Made by a program: the position numbers and the translations under genes. A DNA stretch of 51,996 nucleotides from an uncultured Bacteroides sp. (GTDB taxonomy: Bacteria; Bacteroidota; Bacteroidia; Bacteroidales; Bacteroidaceae). This document shows positions 1 through 9,034 of this stretch, piece by piece. Under the pieces are notes generated by a model. The model saw only the letters and a program-made list of their open reading frames with translations, was not told where the DNA came from and ran no database searches. Position 1 is the stretch's first letter. Every line of letters starts with the position of its first letter. The stretch lies in assembly GCA_900766195.1 (NCBI GenBank), contig CAAFUN010000143.1, positions 1-51,996 on the forward strand. Direction: 5' to 3'.

Positions 1-1124
1 CATTTAAAGAATTAAATATTTCAGAGCCAATATTAAGAGCTCTTAGTGACAAAAAATACGAGATCCCTACCCCAATACAAGAACAAGCAATCCCTATTGT
101 ATTCAGTGGTAGAGACTTACTGGGAATAGCCCAAACAGGAACAGGAAAAACAGCAGCATTTGCCATACCGGTAATTCAGCTAATACGACAACTTGGTGTA
201 AGAAAAGAAAGAGGGCGGGAAATAAAAACATTGATACTTACTCCTACGCGCGAATTGGCCATACAAATAGACGAATGCTTTAATGATTACTCTAAATATA
301 CAGATATTACTCATACAGTGATTTTTGGTGGAGTGAATCAGAAATCTCAGATAGACGCCATCAGACAAGGACCAGATGTGCTTATTGCTACTCCGGGTAG
401 ACTACTTGATCTAATTAATCAGAAATATATCAAGATCAATCAAATCAAGCATTTTATTCTTGATGAAGCTGACCGTATGCTAGATATGGGCTTCATTCAT
501 GATATCAAACGCTTATTGGCAATACTACCAAAAAAGAGACAGACACTATTCTTTTCGGCAACAATGCCTGTCAAGATATCTAGTTTGGCTAAAGACATCC
601 TTTCTAATCCGGCAAAGGTGGAGATAAAGCCTGTAGCTTCTGTTAGGGATAAAATAAAACAGTGCTTATACTTGGTTGAAAAACCGCAAAAGAGTGGTTT
701 ATTGATCAACATCTTAAGAGAAGATGAGGATAAGTCGGTGTTAGTGTTTTCACGTACTAAACATGGAGCGGATAAAATAGCTAAAGTTCTGAAGAAAACT
801 GGCATTGATTGCGAAGCCATACATGGTAATAAGACTCAAGTAGCCAGACAGAGGGCATTGACTAATTTCAAATCTGGAAAGACCCGTGTTATCGTAGCTA
901 CTGACATTGCTGCCAGAGGTATTGATATTGATAATTTGGAATTGGTTATCAATTACGACTTGCCTGATACTGCTGAGACTTATGTGCATCGTATAGGACG
1001 TACTGGCCGTGCAGGTCATAGTGGAACGGCTCTTACTTTTTATACAAAAGAAGAAAATGTAATGATTGACAGTATTCAGAAACTGACAGGAAAGAAAATG
1101 AATAAAATGTTAATACCTGCTTGA
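1..1124 (+). CDS. rhlE: DEAD-box RNA helicase, RhlE type (5' end missing)
   Basis: ATP-dependent RNA helicase that remodels RNA duplexes in the cytoplasm, for example in ribosome assembly or cold adaptation. The frame is open from the first bases of the window, so the start codon lies upstream. About 373 residues are visible. The motifs appear in order: a Q-motif-like PTPIQEQAIP, Walker A AQTGTGKT, PTRELA, TPGRLLD, the DEAD box in LDEADRMLD, SAT, then the second RecA domain with VATDIAARGIDI and HRIGRTGRAG. The protein stops soon after the second domain (end KMNKMLIPA), so it lacks the long basic tail of some relatives. It converges on the pspC gene, with a shared hairpin terminator between them. 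The family assignment is secure; the subfamily (RhlE rather than another DEAD protein) is inferred from general resemblance. Confidence 0.93.
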   Translation, partial: FKELNISEPILRALSDKKYEIPTPIQEQAIPIVFSGRDLLGIAQTGTGKTAAFAIPVIQLIRQLGVRKERGREIKTLILTPTRELAIQIDECFNDYSKYTDITHTVIFGGVNQKSQIDAIRQGPDVLIATPGRLLDLINQKYIKINQIKHFILDEADRMLDMGFIHDIKRLLAILPKKRQTLFFSATMPVKISSLAKDILSNPAKVEIKPVASVRDKIKQCLYLVEKPQKSGLLINILREDEDKSVLVFSRTKHGADKIAKVLKKTGIDCEAIHGNKTQVARQRALTNFKSGKTRVIVATDIAARGIDIDNLELVINYDLPDTAETYVHRIGRTGRAGHSGTALTFYTKEENVMIDSIQKLTGKKMNKMLIPA

Positions 1125-1164
1125 GGTATTAACATTAAAGGATTACAGTAAGTTATTAAAGTAA

Positions 1165-1187
1165 GGGCTGTCCAAAGTGGACAGCCC
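1165..1187. terminator. Bidirectional hairpin terminator between rhlE and pspC
   Basis: A perfect 10-bp stem (gggctgtcca / tggacagccc) with a 3-nt loop lies between two convergent genes. A short T-run follows on the plus strand and A-rich sequence precedes it, so it can serve both genes. Confidence 0.8.
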
Positions 1188-1218
1188 TTTCCCGAAACAT
1201 AAATCCGTGTGTGGCGGA

Positions 1219-2340
1219 TTATCCTCGTATCAACAGTTCCGGGAATGTGAATCCTTGTATGGCAAAGCTGATGGAGAATGTTGCGATGCTGACTATCCAA
1301 AGAATAAGCAAGGTCCATTTCAGTCCGGAAGACATGGGTTGCCAGTTGAACAGTTGTCGGAAAATGACGAAAACAATACTGACTAATGGTATGCCAACCA
1401 ATAAGATGCCTGCAATATACATTACAATGGCGGATAATGGAGACACCGGCATAATTACATCGTGTAGTGGGAAAAGTGAAACTAATGCCGCTCCTCCACC
1501 TATAGCAACCGCTATTGCTGCAAAAAGCAATGCAATGAAAACTATTCCGAACACAAATAAAATCGGACTGCAAATAATGGCGAATATTACTAAGCAAACT
1601 TTGAGTATAAATCCCGCCACCATTACAAATGCATCTCCTATCTTCTGAAGAAAGGTGCGGGGCTTATCGGACTTCATAAAGTCATTAACACTATTGGCAG
1701 CTTTTTCAAATCCATCAGTTACTGTTTTTCCAATGTTTTCCAATGTAACTGCCTCACCACGCATATTTAGCTTCTCGGCAGCGGTATGGGCTTCGGGAAT
1801 CACCAGCCAGCATACAATGTATATTGGAATTAAGGTTCCCCATCCGCATATCAGAATAATAAGGAATAACAAACGGAGCAAAGTGACGTCCCAATTCAAG
1901 TAAGCAGCCAAGCCGCTGCAAACACCTCCCAACATTTTGTCATCGGGATTACGGTAAAGATGACGGCGAGTAGACGTTTTATTGTTCTCGGAAGTATTGC
2001 TTCCACTCCATGACCCGCCGGTACCATAACCCTCAGTAGTTTTGTCGGAAGTATCAGTATTCTTCTTCTCCTCGTCCTCAGTATCCAATTCTTCCGGTTT
2101 ACCTACACGAGATATTACTTCTTCAACATCGGCAATTGTAATAACATGCAGACCACCAGCTTGCTTCTCGGTAAAAAGTTCGGAGATGCGTCTCTCTATA
2201 TCGTCCACAATTTCATCTACACCTGTCTCCTTTCGGAAATGTATTTTTAGGTTGCATAGATAATTGTCTAAAAGGCGGTAAGCATCATCATCAATATTGA
2301 ACACTGTCCCACCCAAATTTACAGTTAATGTTTTTTTCAT
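1219..2340 (-). CDS. PspC-domain membrane protein
   Basis: Envelope-stress membrane protein of the phage-shock-protein C family, 373 aa. Residues 1-90 form a soluble domain beginning MKKTLTVNLGG, commonly found before PspC in Bacteroidota. Residues 91-125 are a polar, Ser/Thr/Asn-rich linker. Residues 127-187 are the PspC domain, with NPDDKMLGGVCSGLAAYL and a hydrophobic span. The C-terminal half has three or more further membrane segments (about 215-345). It follows the padR gene by 44 bp on the same strand, so the two probably form an operon, as is common for PadR-PspC pairs. Repression by the PadR protein is likely. The domain call is secure; the exact stress sensed cannot be read from sequence. 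Confidence 0.88.
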   Translation of the reverse strand: MKKTLTVNLGGTVFNIDDDAYRLLDNYLCNLKIHFRKETGVDEIVDDIERRISELFTEKQAGGLHVITIADVEEVISRVGKPEELDTEDEEKKNTDTSDKTTEGYGTGGSWSGSNTSENNKTSTRRHLYRNPDDKMLGGVCSGLAAYLNWDVTLLRLLFLIILICGWGTLIPIYIVCWLVIPEAHTAAEKLNMRGEAVTLENIGKTVTDGFEKAANSVNDFMKSDKPRTFLQKIGDAFVMVAGFILKVCLVIFAIICSPILFVFGIVFIALLFAAIAVAIGGGAALVSLFPLHDVIMPVSPLSAIVMYIAGILLVGIPLVSIVFVIFRQLFNWQPMSSGLKWTLLILWIVSIATFSISFAIQGFTFPELLIRG

Positions 2341-2384
2341 TGTTACTTGTTTTTTATTCGTTGATACGAGGTTATTGTTTTATT

Positions 2385-2714
2385 TTAGTTATTGGCTATG
2401 TGGCTAACCGTTTCATTGAGTTCACGCCATGAATTCTCTAGTTCGCCTAGAAAAACTCCTCCTTTATCAGTCAACTTATAGTATTTACGAGGAGGACCTT
2501 GCGTAGATTCAATCCATTCATAGCTCAGCAGATCGTCATTTTTAAGCCGGGTTAGCAGCGGATATAACGTACCTTCTACCACAATAAGCCTAGCCTCTTT
2601 TAATTTCTGAATAATATCTGAAGCATAAGCAGGCTCTTTATGCAGCAGCAGCATGATGCAGTATTCCAGCATTCCCTTGCGCATTTGCGATTTTACGTTG
2701 TCTACATTCATCAT
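2385..2714 (-). CDS. PadR-family transcriptional regulator
   Basis: A 109-aa winged-helix regulator. It shows the family signature KGMLEYCIMLLLHKEPAYASDIIQKL, the wing region VVEGTLYPLLTRLKNDDLLSYEW and the GPPRKYYKLTDKG strand, and ends with a short dimerisation helix. It is the first gene of a likely two-gene operon with pspC. In Bacteroidota such PadR proteins usually repress their own PspC operon. A strong palindrome overlapping the expected -33 region of its promoter (2824-2846) supports autorepression. Translation could start at either of the first two Met codons. Confidence 0.92.
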   Translation of the reverse strand: MMNVDNVKSQMRKGMLEYCIMLLLHKEPAYASDIIQKLKEARLIVVEGTLYPLLTRLKNDDLLSYEWIESTQGPPRKYYKLTDKGGVFLGELENSWRELNETVSHIANN

Positions 2715-2804
2715 AATCGAATTATTGTTTATTACCTAATTACTATTCCTCTTTCAAAGTATTGCTTTAGAGTATAAATGCTAAACCAATATCTTTGTAT
2801 GGCA

Positions 2805-2812
2805 CAAATATA
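2805..2812 (-). promoter_or_regulatory. Putative -7 element of the padR-pspC promoter
   Basis: On the minus strand this reads TATATTTG, matching the Bacteroides -7 consensus TAnnTTTG, about 90 bp before the padR start. No good -33 TTTG is visible at the expected distance; that space is occupied by the palindrome at 2824-2846. Confidence 0.5.
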
Positions 2813-2823
2813 TGCTTTGTATT

Positions 2824-2846
2824 AGTACTATGTATTACAATGTACT
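2824..2846. promoter_or_regulatory. 23-bp palindrome, probable PadR operator
   Basis: The sequence has the form AGTAC-N2-TGTA-N-TACA-N2-GTACT. It is a dyad centred on 2835 in which only two symmetric pairs and the central base fail to match. PadR-family operators are typically palindromes with ATGT/ACAT-like arms. The site covers the expected -33 region of the padR promoter, which fits repression by occlusion. The assignment to PadR is inference. Confidence 0.55.
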
Positions 2847-2990
2847 ATGTTTTTGTTTTATTTAACTATTAAGTTCTATTATCACGTCTATATTGACGTA
2901 AATCCGTTTTATATATATCTATTGTATCTTTTGTTAATCTATAGATTGATGAAGATTTGATCAACTGGAAACACGGTTAAGAAATATGTT

Positions 2991-3021
2991 TTTGTACAAT
3001 TCATTTTTTCCTCTATTTTTG
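2991..3021 (+). promoter_or_regulatory. Bacteroides-type promoter for the GNAT gene
   Basis: TTTG at 2991-2994, a 19-bp spacer and TATTTTTG at 3014-3021 match the Bacteroides housekeeping consensus (TTTG, 19-21 bp, TAnnTTTG). The expected transcription start is near 3028, giving a leader of about 54 nt. Confidence 0.7.
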
Positions 3022-3081
3022 TATAAAAAGATAGAGCTCGGATGAATCTTTTTCCGTGAGTGAAATAAAATAGAATAGTAT

Positions 3082-3579
3082 ATGTTTATTTTAAGAAAAG
3101 CAGATGTGGCTGATTGCACATTAATTAACAAGTTGGCTCGTGAAGTATTTCCTGCAACTTATCATGATATTATTTCTGTCGATCAGATTGAATTTATGAT
3201 GGACTGGATGTACTCGCCTGAAAACATTCGGAAACAGATGGAAGAGGAAGGTCATATATATTTCATTGCCTATGAAGAATGTGAAGCAGCTGGTTATATG
3301 TCTATTCAACAACAAGGCGAGGATTTGTTTCACCTGCAAAAGATTTATGTTCTACCTTATTTTCAAAAGGCACATTGTGGAAGTTTCCTATTTCGTGAGG
3401 CAATAAAATACATTAAAAGTATTCACCCTACTCCTTGTTTGCTGGAACTTAATGTAAATAGAAATAATAAAGCGTTGGATTTCTATCAACATATGGGAAT
3501 GAAAAAACTTCGAGAGGGAGATTTTGAGATTGGAAATGGGTTCTATATGAATGATTACATTATGGGAATGGAAATCTGA
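3082..3579 (+). CDS. GNAT-family N-acetyltransferase
   Basis: A 165-aa acetyl-CoA-dependent acyltransferase of the GNAT fold. The acetyl-CoA pyrophosphate-binding motif A is visible as LQKIYVLPYFQKAHCGSFLF (about residues 92-111), and the C-terminal ELNVNRNNKALDFYQHMGM matches motif B, where substrates dock. No membrane segment or signal peptide is present, so it is cytoplasmic. It stands alone, with a good promoter upstream and converging on the POT transporter gene. The substrate cannot be deduced; small molecules or protein N-termini are both possible. Confidence 0.88.
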   Translation: MFILRKADVADCTLINKLAREVFPATYHDIISVDQIEFMMDWMYSPENIRKQMEEEGHIYFIAYEECEAAGYMSIQQQGEDLFHLQKIYVLPYFQKAHCGSFLFREAIKYIKSIHPTPCLLELNVNRNNKALDFYQHMGMKKLREGDFEIGNGFYMNDYIMGMEI

Positions 3580-3598
3580 GAGTAGAGTACACAAAAAA

Positions 3599-3628
3599 AG
3601 GACTGATTTCCAAAAGAAAAACAGTCCT
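3599..3628 (-). terminator. Terminator of the POT transporter gene
   Basis: Read on the minus strand, a 7-bp stem (aggactg / cagtcct) with a 16-nt loop is followed by seven T residues. It lies 43 nt after the transporter stop codon. Confidence 0.65.
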
Positions 3629-3670
3629 AATTCGCATACTGCTATTTATTAGCAGATAATATATATACTC

Positions 3671-5233
3671 TTAGTTTGTTACTCGTTCTAACCATTTTAC
3701 CATACCAAACATAACACCCATTGACACAAGACAAATAACAAAGAATACAGTCCAGCATTGCCAGATAGGAATTTTGTTATACATCATAGGGCCAAGGAAT
3801 AAGAAGAGGTTACCTATAGCAGTTGCACCAAGCCACAAACCTTGACATAAACCTTGTATATGCTTTGGAGCTACCTTGGAAACAAATGAAAGTCCAAGTG
3901 GTGAAATGAAAAGTTCCGCTACCGTTAAGAAAAAATAAACCACAATCAGTACCCATGGTCCTGCTTTTAGCCCTGCTTTGGCAGAATCGGCCATTGCTTT
4001 AAATTCAGTTCCTGATGGATAGCCTTGCATTGCAGAATAAATAGTAAGGAACAAGAAAGCAAGTCCTGCAATACCCATACCGATAGCAATCTTTTTAGGA
4101 GTAGAAATTTGTCGGCCACGACGGGAAAGCATACCGAAGAAAAGCATTATGAGTGGAGTGAGAACTATCACGAAGAATGGATTCACAGCTTGCCAAATTT
4201 CGGGTGCAATGCTATCTGTTACTACAAAGTCACGTGCGAAAAGTGATAGCGACTGTCCGTTTTGATGGAATGAGAACCAGAAGAAAATCACAATACCCAA
4301 TACTGCAAACAATGCATACAAGCGTTGTTTAATCTCCTTTGCCATAGCTGTTTTTTCTTCAGCTGTATAGCTTACAGATTCTTGCTTTTCTTTCTTGCCC
4401 GGTGTAGGGAATATTTTCCGGCATGCAATAAATATGAAAAGGGAAATAAGCATAGCTACTACCGAAGCAATAAATGAATAGTGTATACCTGTATTAAATA
4501 CATCAAGATATTGAGTACAGAAAGGAGTCAAATCATTGGTTACCGTACCCCCTACTTTAGCGACCAACTCGTTAAGGTTAGACAGTTTATCGGAAGCCAT
4601 ATTTGCACCATCATGAATATATTGATGACACAATGCTGGTAGGTCGGCATTGTACATTAGGCTATGAACTTTTAACCACCATTCTCTCAGTAATGGAGCA
4701 ACAAAAGGTGCAATAAGGCCACCAATATTAATGAACACATAAAATATCTGAAATCCGGAATCACGACGACTCTTGGCCAACGCTAAAGCTTCGGGACCTT
4801 TCTTCTCGGCCTCTTTTTCGAAATTGTCATACATCTGCCCTACTATAGCTTGAAGGTTTCCTTTGAAAAGACCATTACCGAATGCAATAAAGAACAAAGA
4901 GACACAAGTAAGTGGAAGTAGCCAGTCGATATTCTGTGCAGTAGACAAAATAGGAATAGAAAGAATGACATAGCCCAACGACATCACTACTAATCCTGTC
5001 ATAATTGTCCCTTTGTAGTTTTGCGTTTTGTCAGCAATAATACCACCTACCAAACTCAGTACGTAGATACCGCAATAAAAAACTGAATAGATAATAGAAC
5101 TGGTTTCGTCACTCAGACCAAATTTGGAGCATAGAAATAATACCAGTACGGCGTTCATGATGTAGTAGCCAAATCGTTCGCCCATATTGGAGATTGCAGC
5201 TGCCATTAGACCTTTAGGATGATTCTTGAACAT
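3671..5233 (-). CDS. POT/PTR-family proton-coupled peptide transporter (MFS)
   Basis: Inner-membrane symporter of the proton-dependent oligopeptide transporter family, 520 aa. The N-terminal segment GERFGYYIMNAVLVLFLCSKFG carries the family's E-R-F-x-Y-Y signature, where the E and R residues take part in proton coupling. A second family region, FYVFINIGGLIAPFVAPLL, matches the POT signature FYxxINxGxL. About 12-14 hydrophobic segments are seen, with a larger polar loop around residues 190-235. It likely imports di- or tripeptides. It is a single-gene unit with its own terminator; a CAAATATA at 5283-5290 gives a reasonable minus-strand -7 element. Confidence 0.92.
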   Translation of the reverse strand: MFKNHPKGLMAAAISNMGERFGYYIMNAVLVLFLCSKFGLSDETSSIIYSVFYCGIYVLSLVGGIIADKTQNYKGTIMTGLVVMSLGYVILSIPILSTAQNIDWLLPLTCVSLFFIAFGNGLFKGNLQAIVGQMYDNFEKEAEKKGPEALALAKSRRDSGFQIFYVFINIGGLIAPFVAPLLREWWLKVHSLMYNADLPALCHQYIHDGANMASDKLSNLNELVAKVGGTVTNDLTPFCTQYLDVFNTGIHYSFIASVVAMLISLFIFIACRKIFPTPGKKEKQESVSYTAEEKTAMAKEIKQRLYALFAVLGIVIFFWFSFHQNGQSLSLFARDFVVTDSIAPEIWQAVNPFFVIVLTPLIMLFFGMLSRRGRQISTPKKIAIGMGIAGLAFLFLTIYSAMQGYPSGTEFKAMADSAKAGLKAGPWVLIVVYFFLTVAELFISPLGLSFVSKVAPKHIQGLCQGLWLGATAIGNLFLFLGPMMYNKIPIWQCWTVFFVICLVSMGVMFGMVKWLERVTN

Positions 5234-5282
5234 AGATATACTTTTTAATTAACTAATTGAATTAAGAATTGGTTCATTTATG

Positions 5283-5290
5283 CAAATATA
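5283..5290 (-). promoter_or_regulatory. Putative -7 element of the POT transporter gene
   Basis: Reads TATATTTG on the minus strand, 50 bp before the start codon, matching TAnnTTTG. No clear -33 TTTG accompanies it. Confidence 0.4.
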
Positions 5291-5325
5291 TACATTTTGC
5301 TGAAATAATCTGTATAAATGTGAAA

Positions 5326-5805
5326 TTAGTCATCAAAAAGAATACATACTTCTGCGTGTACTTCCTTAATCAAATCTGTAGGAGCTATTTTTATCTGTAA
5401 GCCACGTTGTCCTGCACTGATATAAATGTAGGGATGTTCCATACAAGAGCTATGAATATAAGTAGGAAACGGCTTCTTCATGCCAATGGGCGAACATCCT
5501 CCACGAATATATCCGGTAAGTGGGAGAAGCTCTTTTACAGGTATCAGATCACATTTCTTATTACCCGAAACTTTTGCCGCCAATTTCAAGTCCACTTCAT
5601 GTTCACCCGGGATAACACAAACAAAATATCCGGTTTTATCTCCATGCAAGATTAATGTTTTAAAAACCGTATCAATGTCTTCACCCAGATTTGCTGCCAC
5701 ATGGATGGCACTTAAATCATTTTCATCTACTTCATAAGGTATTAACTCATAGGTTATCTTTGCCTTATCTAATAAACGCGCTGCGTTTGTTTTATTGATT
5801 TTCAT
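5326..5805 (-). CDS. ybaK: Cys-tRNA(Pro)/Cys-tRNA(Cys) deacylase, YbaK/EbsC type
   Basis: Trans-editing enzyme that hydrolyses mischarged Cys-tRNA(Pro) in the cytoplasm, 159 aa, the usual length of YbaK. The family hallmarks are visible: an N-terminal NAARLLDKAKITYEL, the VFKTLILHGD strand with the conserved Lys, the segment DLKLAAKVSGNKKCDL and the loop TGYIRGGCSPIGMKKPFPTY, which matches the YbaK GGxSPxG substrate pocket. It sits upstream of uvrA on the same strand with a 92-bp gap. That gap holds a 10-bp palindrome (ctgttaacag, 5871-5880) of unknown meaning. I see no strong promoter. Confidence 0.92.
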   Translation of the reverse strand: MKINKTNAARLLDKAKITYELIPYEVDENDLSAIHVAANLGEDIDTVFKTLILHGDKTGYFVCVIPGEHEVDLKLAAKVSGNKKCDLIPVKELLPLTGYIRGGCSPIGMKKPFPTYIHSSCMEHPYIYISAGQRGLQIKIAPTDLIKEVHAEVCILFDD

Positions 5806-5897
5806 TGTTTTCCGATTCTTTTTAGCGAATTAAATTGCTTCTAAAATCATCTGCAACTATCTGTTAACAGCTATTCTATTAAGAGGAGCGATTTCTA

Positions 5898-8747
5898 CTA
5901 TTCGGCTTTTTCTTTTATGCTTATGCTTAACTCCTCCTTCAAGAATTTTGGTGTATAGCCTTTCTTGCTTTTTGCTACTTCTTCTGGGGTACCGCAGGCA
6001 AGCAGCTTTCCACCACCCTTTCCACCGTCAGGACCCATATCTATAACATAATCTGCCATTTTTATCACATCAAGATTGTGTTCTATCACAATGACGGTAT
6101 TGCCTTTATCTACCAGTTTATTAAGCACTCCCATCAGTACACGTATATCTTCGAAGTGCAATCCGGTGGTTGGTTCATCAAGAATGTAGATTGTTTTTCC
6201 CGTATCTCGCTTGGATAATTCGGTTGCAAGTTTCACGCGTTGGCTTTCACCACCAGATAAAGTGGTAGAAGATTGTCCCAATTTTATATATCCAAGCCCA
6301 ACGTCTTGTATTACTTTTATCTTATGTAATATCTGAGGTACATTTTCAAAGAATTCAACAGCGCGGTTTATCGTCATATCCAGTACATCTGCAATAGATT
6401 TTCCTTTATATCGCACTTCTAAGGTTTCACGATTATAACGTTTGCCATGACAGACCTCACAAGGAACGTAAACATCGGGTAAGAAATTCATTTCAATGGT
6501 CTTATAGCCGTTCCCCTGACAGGCTTCACAACGTCCTCCACTCACATTAAATGAAAATCTTCCGGGCTTATACCCGCGTATTTTTGCTTCTGGAAGTTCT
6601 ACAAATAAACTGCGAATATCCGAGAATACTCCGGTGTAAGTTGCCGGGTTCGATCGCGGTGTACGCCCTAAAGGAGATTGGTCCACATTAACCACCTTAT
6701 CTATATACTCTATACCTTCTATGCTCTTGTATGGCAATGGATCTTGAAGAGAACGATAAAACTTTTGCGAAAGAATAGGCTGTAAAGTTTCATTAATCAA
6801 CGTGGATTTACCACTACCTGATACCCCTGTTACGCAAATTAATTTGCCAAGAGGGAATTCTACATTTACATTCTTTAGATTATTGCCACAAGCTCCACGC
6901 AACCATAAACTATGTCCGTTGCCTTTACGTCTCTCCTCCGGAACTTCTATAGCACAGTTACCATTCAAGTATTTTGAAGTCAGCGTATTGGTTTTTATCA
7001 TTTCTTGTGGCGTACCGCTAAATACCACTTCCCCACCTAGTCTTCCTGCTTTTGGTCCCATATCAATAACATAGTCAGCAGCCAGCATCATATCTTTATC
7101 ATGCTCCACAACTATGACAGTATTCCCCAAATCACGCAATTCTTTTAAAGAATTGATCAAGCGTTGGTTATCTCGCTGATGTAATCCAATACTTGGTTCA
7201 TCAAGAATATACAATACATTGACAAGTTGTGAGCCGATTTGTGTGGCCAACCGAATACGTTGGCTTTCTCCTCCCGAAAGACTCATGGAACTACGATTAA
7301 GAGAGAGATAATCTAGTCCTACATCTAAAAGGAACTTTAAACGCGTCCTGATTTCTTTTAATATTTCGGTTGCTATCTGACGCTGTTTATTGTCTAAAAA
7401 TTCATCTACATGTTGCAACCAGTCATACAGTTCGCTGATATCCATGCAAGATAGCTCATAAATGTTCTTATCATGGATACGGAATGAAAGCGCTTCTTTA
7501 TTTAGTTTTGTTCCATTACACTCCGGACAAACTGCTGTTTTTGCAAATTGATCGGCCCATTTCTGAGCGGTAGCGGAAGCTTCTTTTTCTTGTAATATCT
7601 GGATATACTTAATTATACCTTCAAAGTCTACAAAATAATCGGAAGATGTACCTATTAGTAGACTTTTAATTTTTATGCGTTCATCCGAACCATTAAGGAT
7701 TTCATCTATGGCATCATCAGGCAATTCACTTACAGGTGTTTTCAAGTTAGCATCGAACTTTTCCAGAATGGAAGCCAACTGCCAGAATATCATACTATTC
7801 TTATATTTTCCTAAAGGAACAATTGCACCTTCATATATAGAGAGCTGACGATCCGGAATTATCTTATCTACATCTATTTGATTGACAAAACCTAAACCTT
7901 TGCATCTTGGACAAGCACCTTGTGGAGAGTTGAATGAGAAATTGTGTGGAGCCGGTTCACGATAAGATAAGCCTGTGACAGGGCACATCAGTCTTTTGCT
8001 ATAATGACGAACTTCGTTTGTCTGCATGTCCAGGATCATCAATAATCCATCGCTTTGCTGCATAGCTGTAGCTACACTTTTCTTAAGACGTACATCATCT
8101 TTATCAGACGGAATAAGTTTATCAATAACAACCTCAATGTCATGATTCTTATAACGATCCAACTTCATTCCCGGCAAGGCTTCTTTTACTTCTCCGTCCA
8201 CACGTACATATAAATAGCCTTTCTTCCGGATCTGCTCAAACAAATCTTTATAATGCCCTTTACGGCTGCGCACCAAAGGAGCCAAGATGTTTATTTTTCG
8301 TCCTTGATAGTCATTTAATATTAAATTCAGAATTTGCTCTTCTGTGTATTTCACCATTTTTTCACCCGATAAGTAGGAATATGCAATTCCTGCGCGAGCA
8401 AAAAGCAAACGGAGATAATCATAAATTTCTGTTGTAGTTCCTACCGTAGAGCGCGGGTTTTTGTTTGTCGTCTTTTGTTCAATAGAGATTACCGGACTTA
8501 ACCCAGTTATCTTATCTACATCAGGTCGTTCCAAATTACCTAGGAAATTACGCGCATATGCCGAAAACGTTTCGATATAACGGCGTTGTCCTTCTGCAAA
8601 GATGGTATCGAATGCTAATGAAGATTTGCCACTTCCACTTAACCCCGTTATTACGGTAAGACTGTTTCTTGGAATTGTGGCATCTATATTTTTGAGATTG
8701 TGTACGCGTGCGCCATACACATTGATATATTCTTTCTCTTCAATCAT
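5898..8747 (-). CDS. uvrA: Excinuclease ABC subunit A
   Basis: DNA-damage recognition ATPase of nucleotide excision repair, 949 aa, full length. It has two ABC ATPase halves: Walker A GLSGSGKSSLAF near residue 35 and GVSGSGKSTLIN near 640, ABC signatures LSGGESQRIRLATQ and LSGGESQRVKLATE, and Walker B YILDEPSIGLH and YILDEPTTGLH. The C-terminal zinc module is intact (CEACQGNG and CEVCHGKRYN). In the first zinc module the usual CxxC appears as CPVT, followed by ACPRCKGLG, so one canonical Cys is Thr. I recall the same in other Bacteroides UvrA proteins. uvrB lies about 6 kb away, on the opposite strand. Confidence 0.97.
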   Translation of the reverse strand: MIEEKEYINVYGARVHNLKNIDATIPRNSLTVITGLSGSGKSSLAFDTIFAEGQRRYIETFSAYARNFLGNLERPDVDKITGLSPVISIEQKTTNKNPRSTVGTTTEIYDYLRLLFARAGIAYSYLSGEKMVKYTEEQILNLILNDYQGRKINILAPLVRSRKGHYKDLFEQIRKKGYLYVRVDGEVKEALPGMKLDRYKNHDIEVVIDKLIPSDKDDVRLKKSVATAMQQSDGLLMILDMQTNEVRHYSKRLMCPVTGLSYREPAPHNFSFNSPQGACPRCKGLGFVNQIDVDKIIPDRQLSIYEGAIVPLGKYKNSMIFWQLASILEKFDANLKTPVSELPDDAIDEILNGSDERIKIKSLLIGTSSDYFVDFEGIIKYIQILQEKEASATAQKWADQFAKTAVCPECNGTKLNKEALSFRIHDKNIYELSCMDISELYDWLQHVDEFLDNKQRQIATEILKEIRTRLKFLLDVGLDYLSLNRSSMSLSGGESQRIRLATQIGSQLVNVLYILDEPSIGLHQRDNQRLINSLKELRDLGNTVIVVEHDKDMMLAADYVIDMGPKAGRLGGEVVFSGTPQEMIKTNTLTSKYLNGNCAIEVPEERRKGNGHSLWLRGACGNNLKNVNVEFPLGKLICVTGVSGSGKSTLINETLQPILSQKFYRSLQDPLPYKSIEGIEYIDKVVNVDQSPLGRTPRSNPATYTGVFSDIRSLFVELPEAKIRGYKPGRFSFNVSGGRCEACQGNGYKTIEMNFLPDVYVPCEVCHGKRYNRETLEVRYKGKSIADVLDMTINRAVEFFENVPQILHKIKVIQDVGLGYIKLGQSSTTLSGGESQRVKLATELSKRDTGKTIYILDEPTTGLHFEDIRVLMGVLNKLVDKGNTVIVIEHNLDVIKMADYVIDMGPDGGKGGGKLLACGTPEEVAKSKKGYTPKFLKEELSISIKEKAE

Positions 8748-8873
8748 TTATCAATATTCTTTAGTTCCTATGAAATCTTTTCACCTGATGATTTTATAAT
8801 GGATATCACACTTGTTCATGAAATAATAAGATAGAAACCAGTTGTTTTAATTATATCAAATACTAAATTCCCG

Positions 8874-8881
8874 CAAAATTA
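8874..8881 (-). promoter_or_regulatory. Putative -7 element for uvrA
   Basis: Reads TAATTTTG on the minus strand, matching TAnnTTTG, 127 bp before uvrA. The -33 match is poor, so this is tentative. Confidence 0.35.
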
Positions 8882-8962
8882 GCGTTTTCCTACCTATAAA
8901 TAAATACAGTACTTGCTTTTTTAGCCTTAAAAAAACAGAATATTATTTCTTAACTCATTCCA

Positions 8963-8994
8963 TTGGCAGATTATAGACAATATTCGTACCTTTG
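8963..8994 (+). promoter_or_regulatory. Bacteroides-type promoter of the LysM gene
   Basis: TTGG at 8963-8966, a 20-bp spacer and TACCTTTG at 8987-8994 match the Bacteroides promoter consensus, 40 bp before the start codon. Confidence 0.75.
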
Positions 8995-9034
8995 CGAGCA
9001 ATTTGAGAGACTGTAACATAAACCAACGTAACGA

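Noticed and set aside
1211..1648. 145-aa plus-strand ORF
   Set aside because: Antisense to the PspC membrane protein; its composition follows from the hydrophobic codons opposite.
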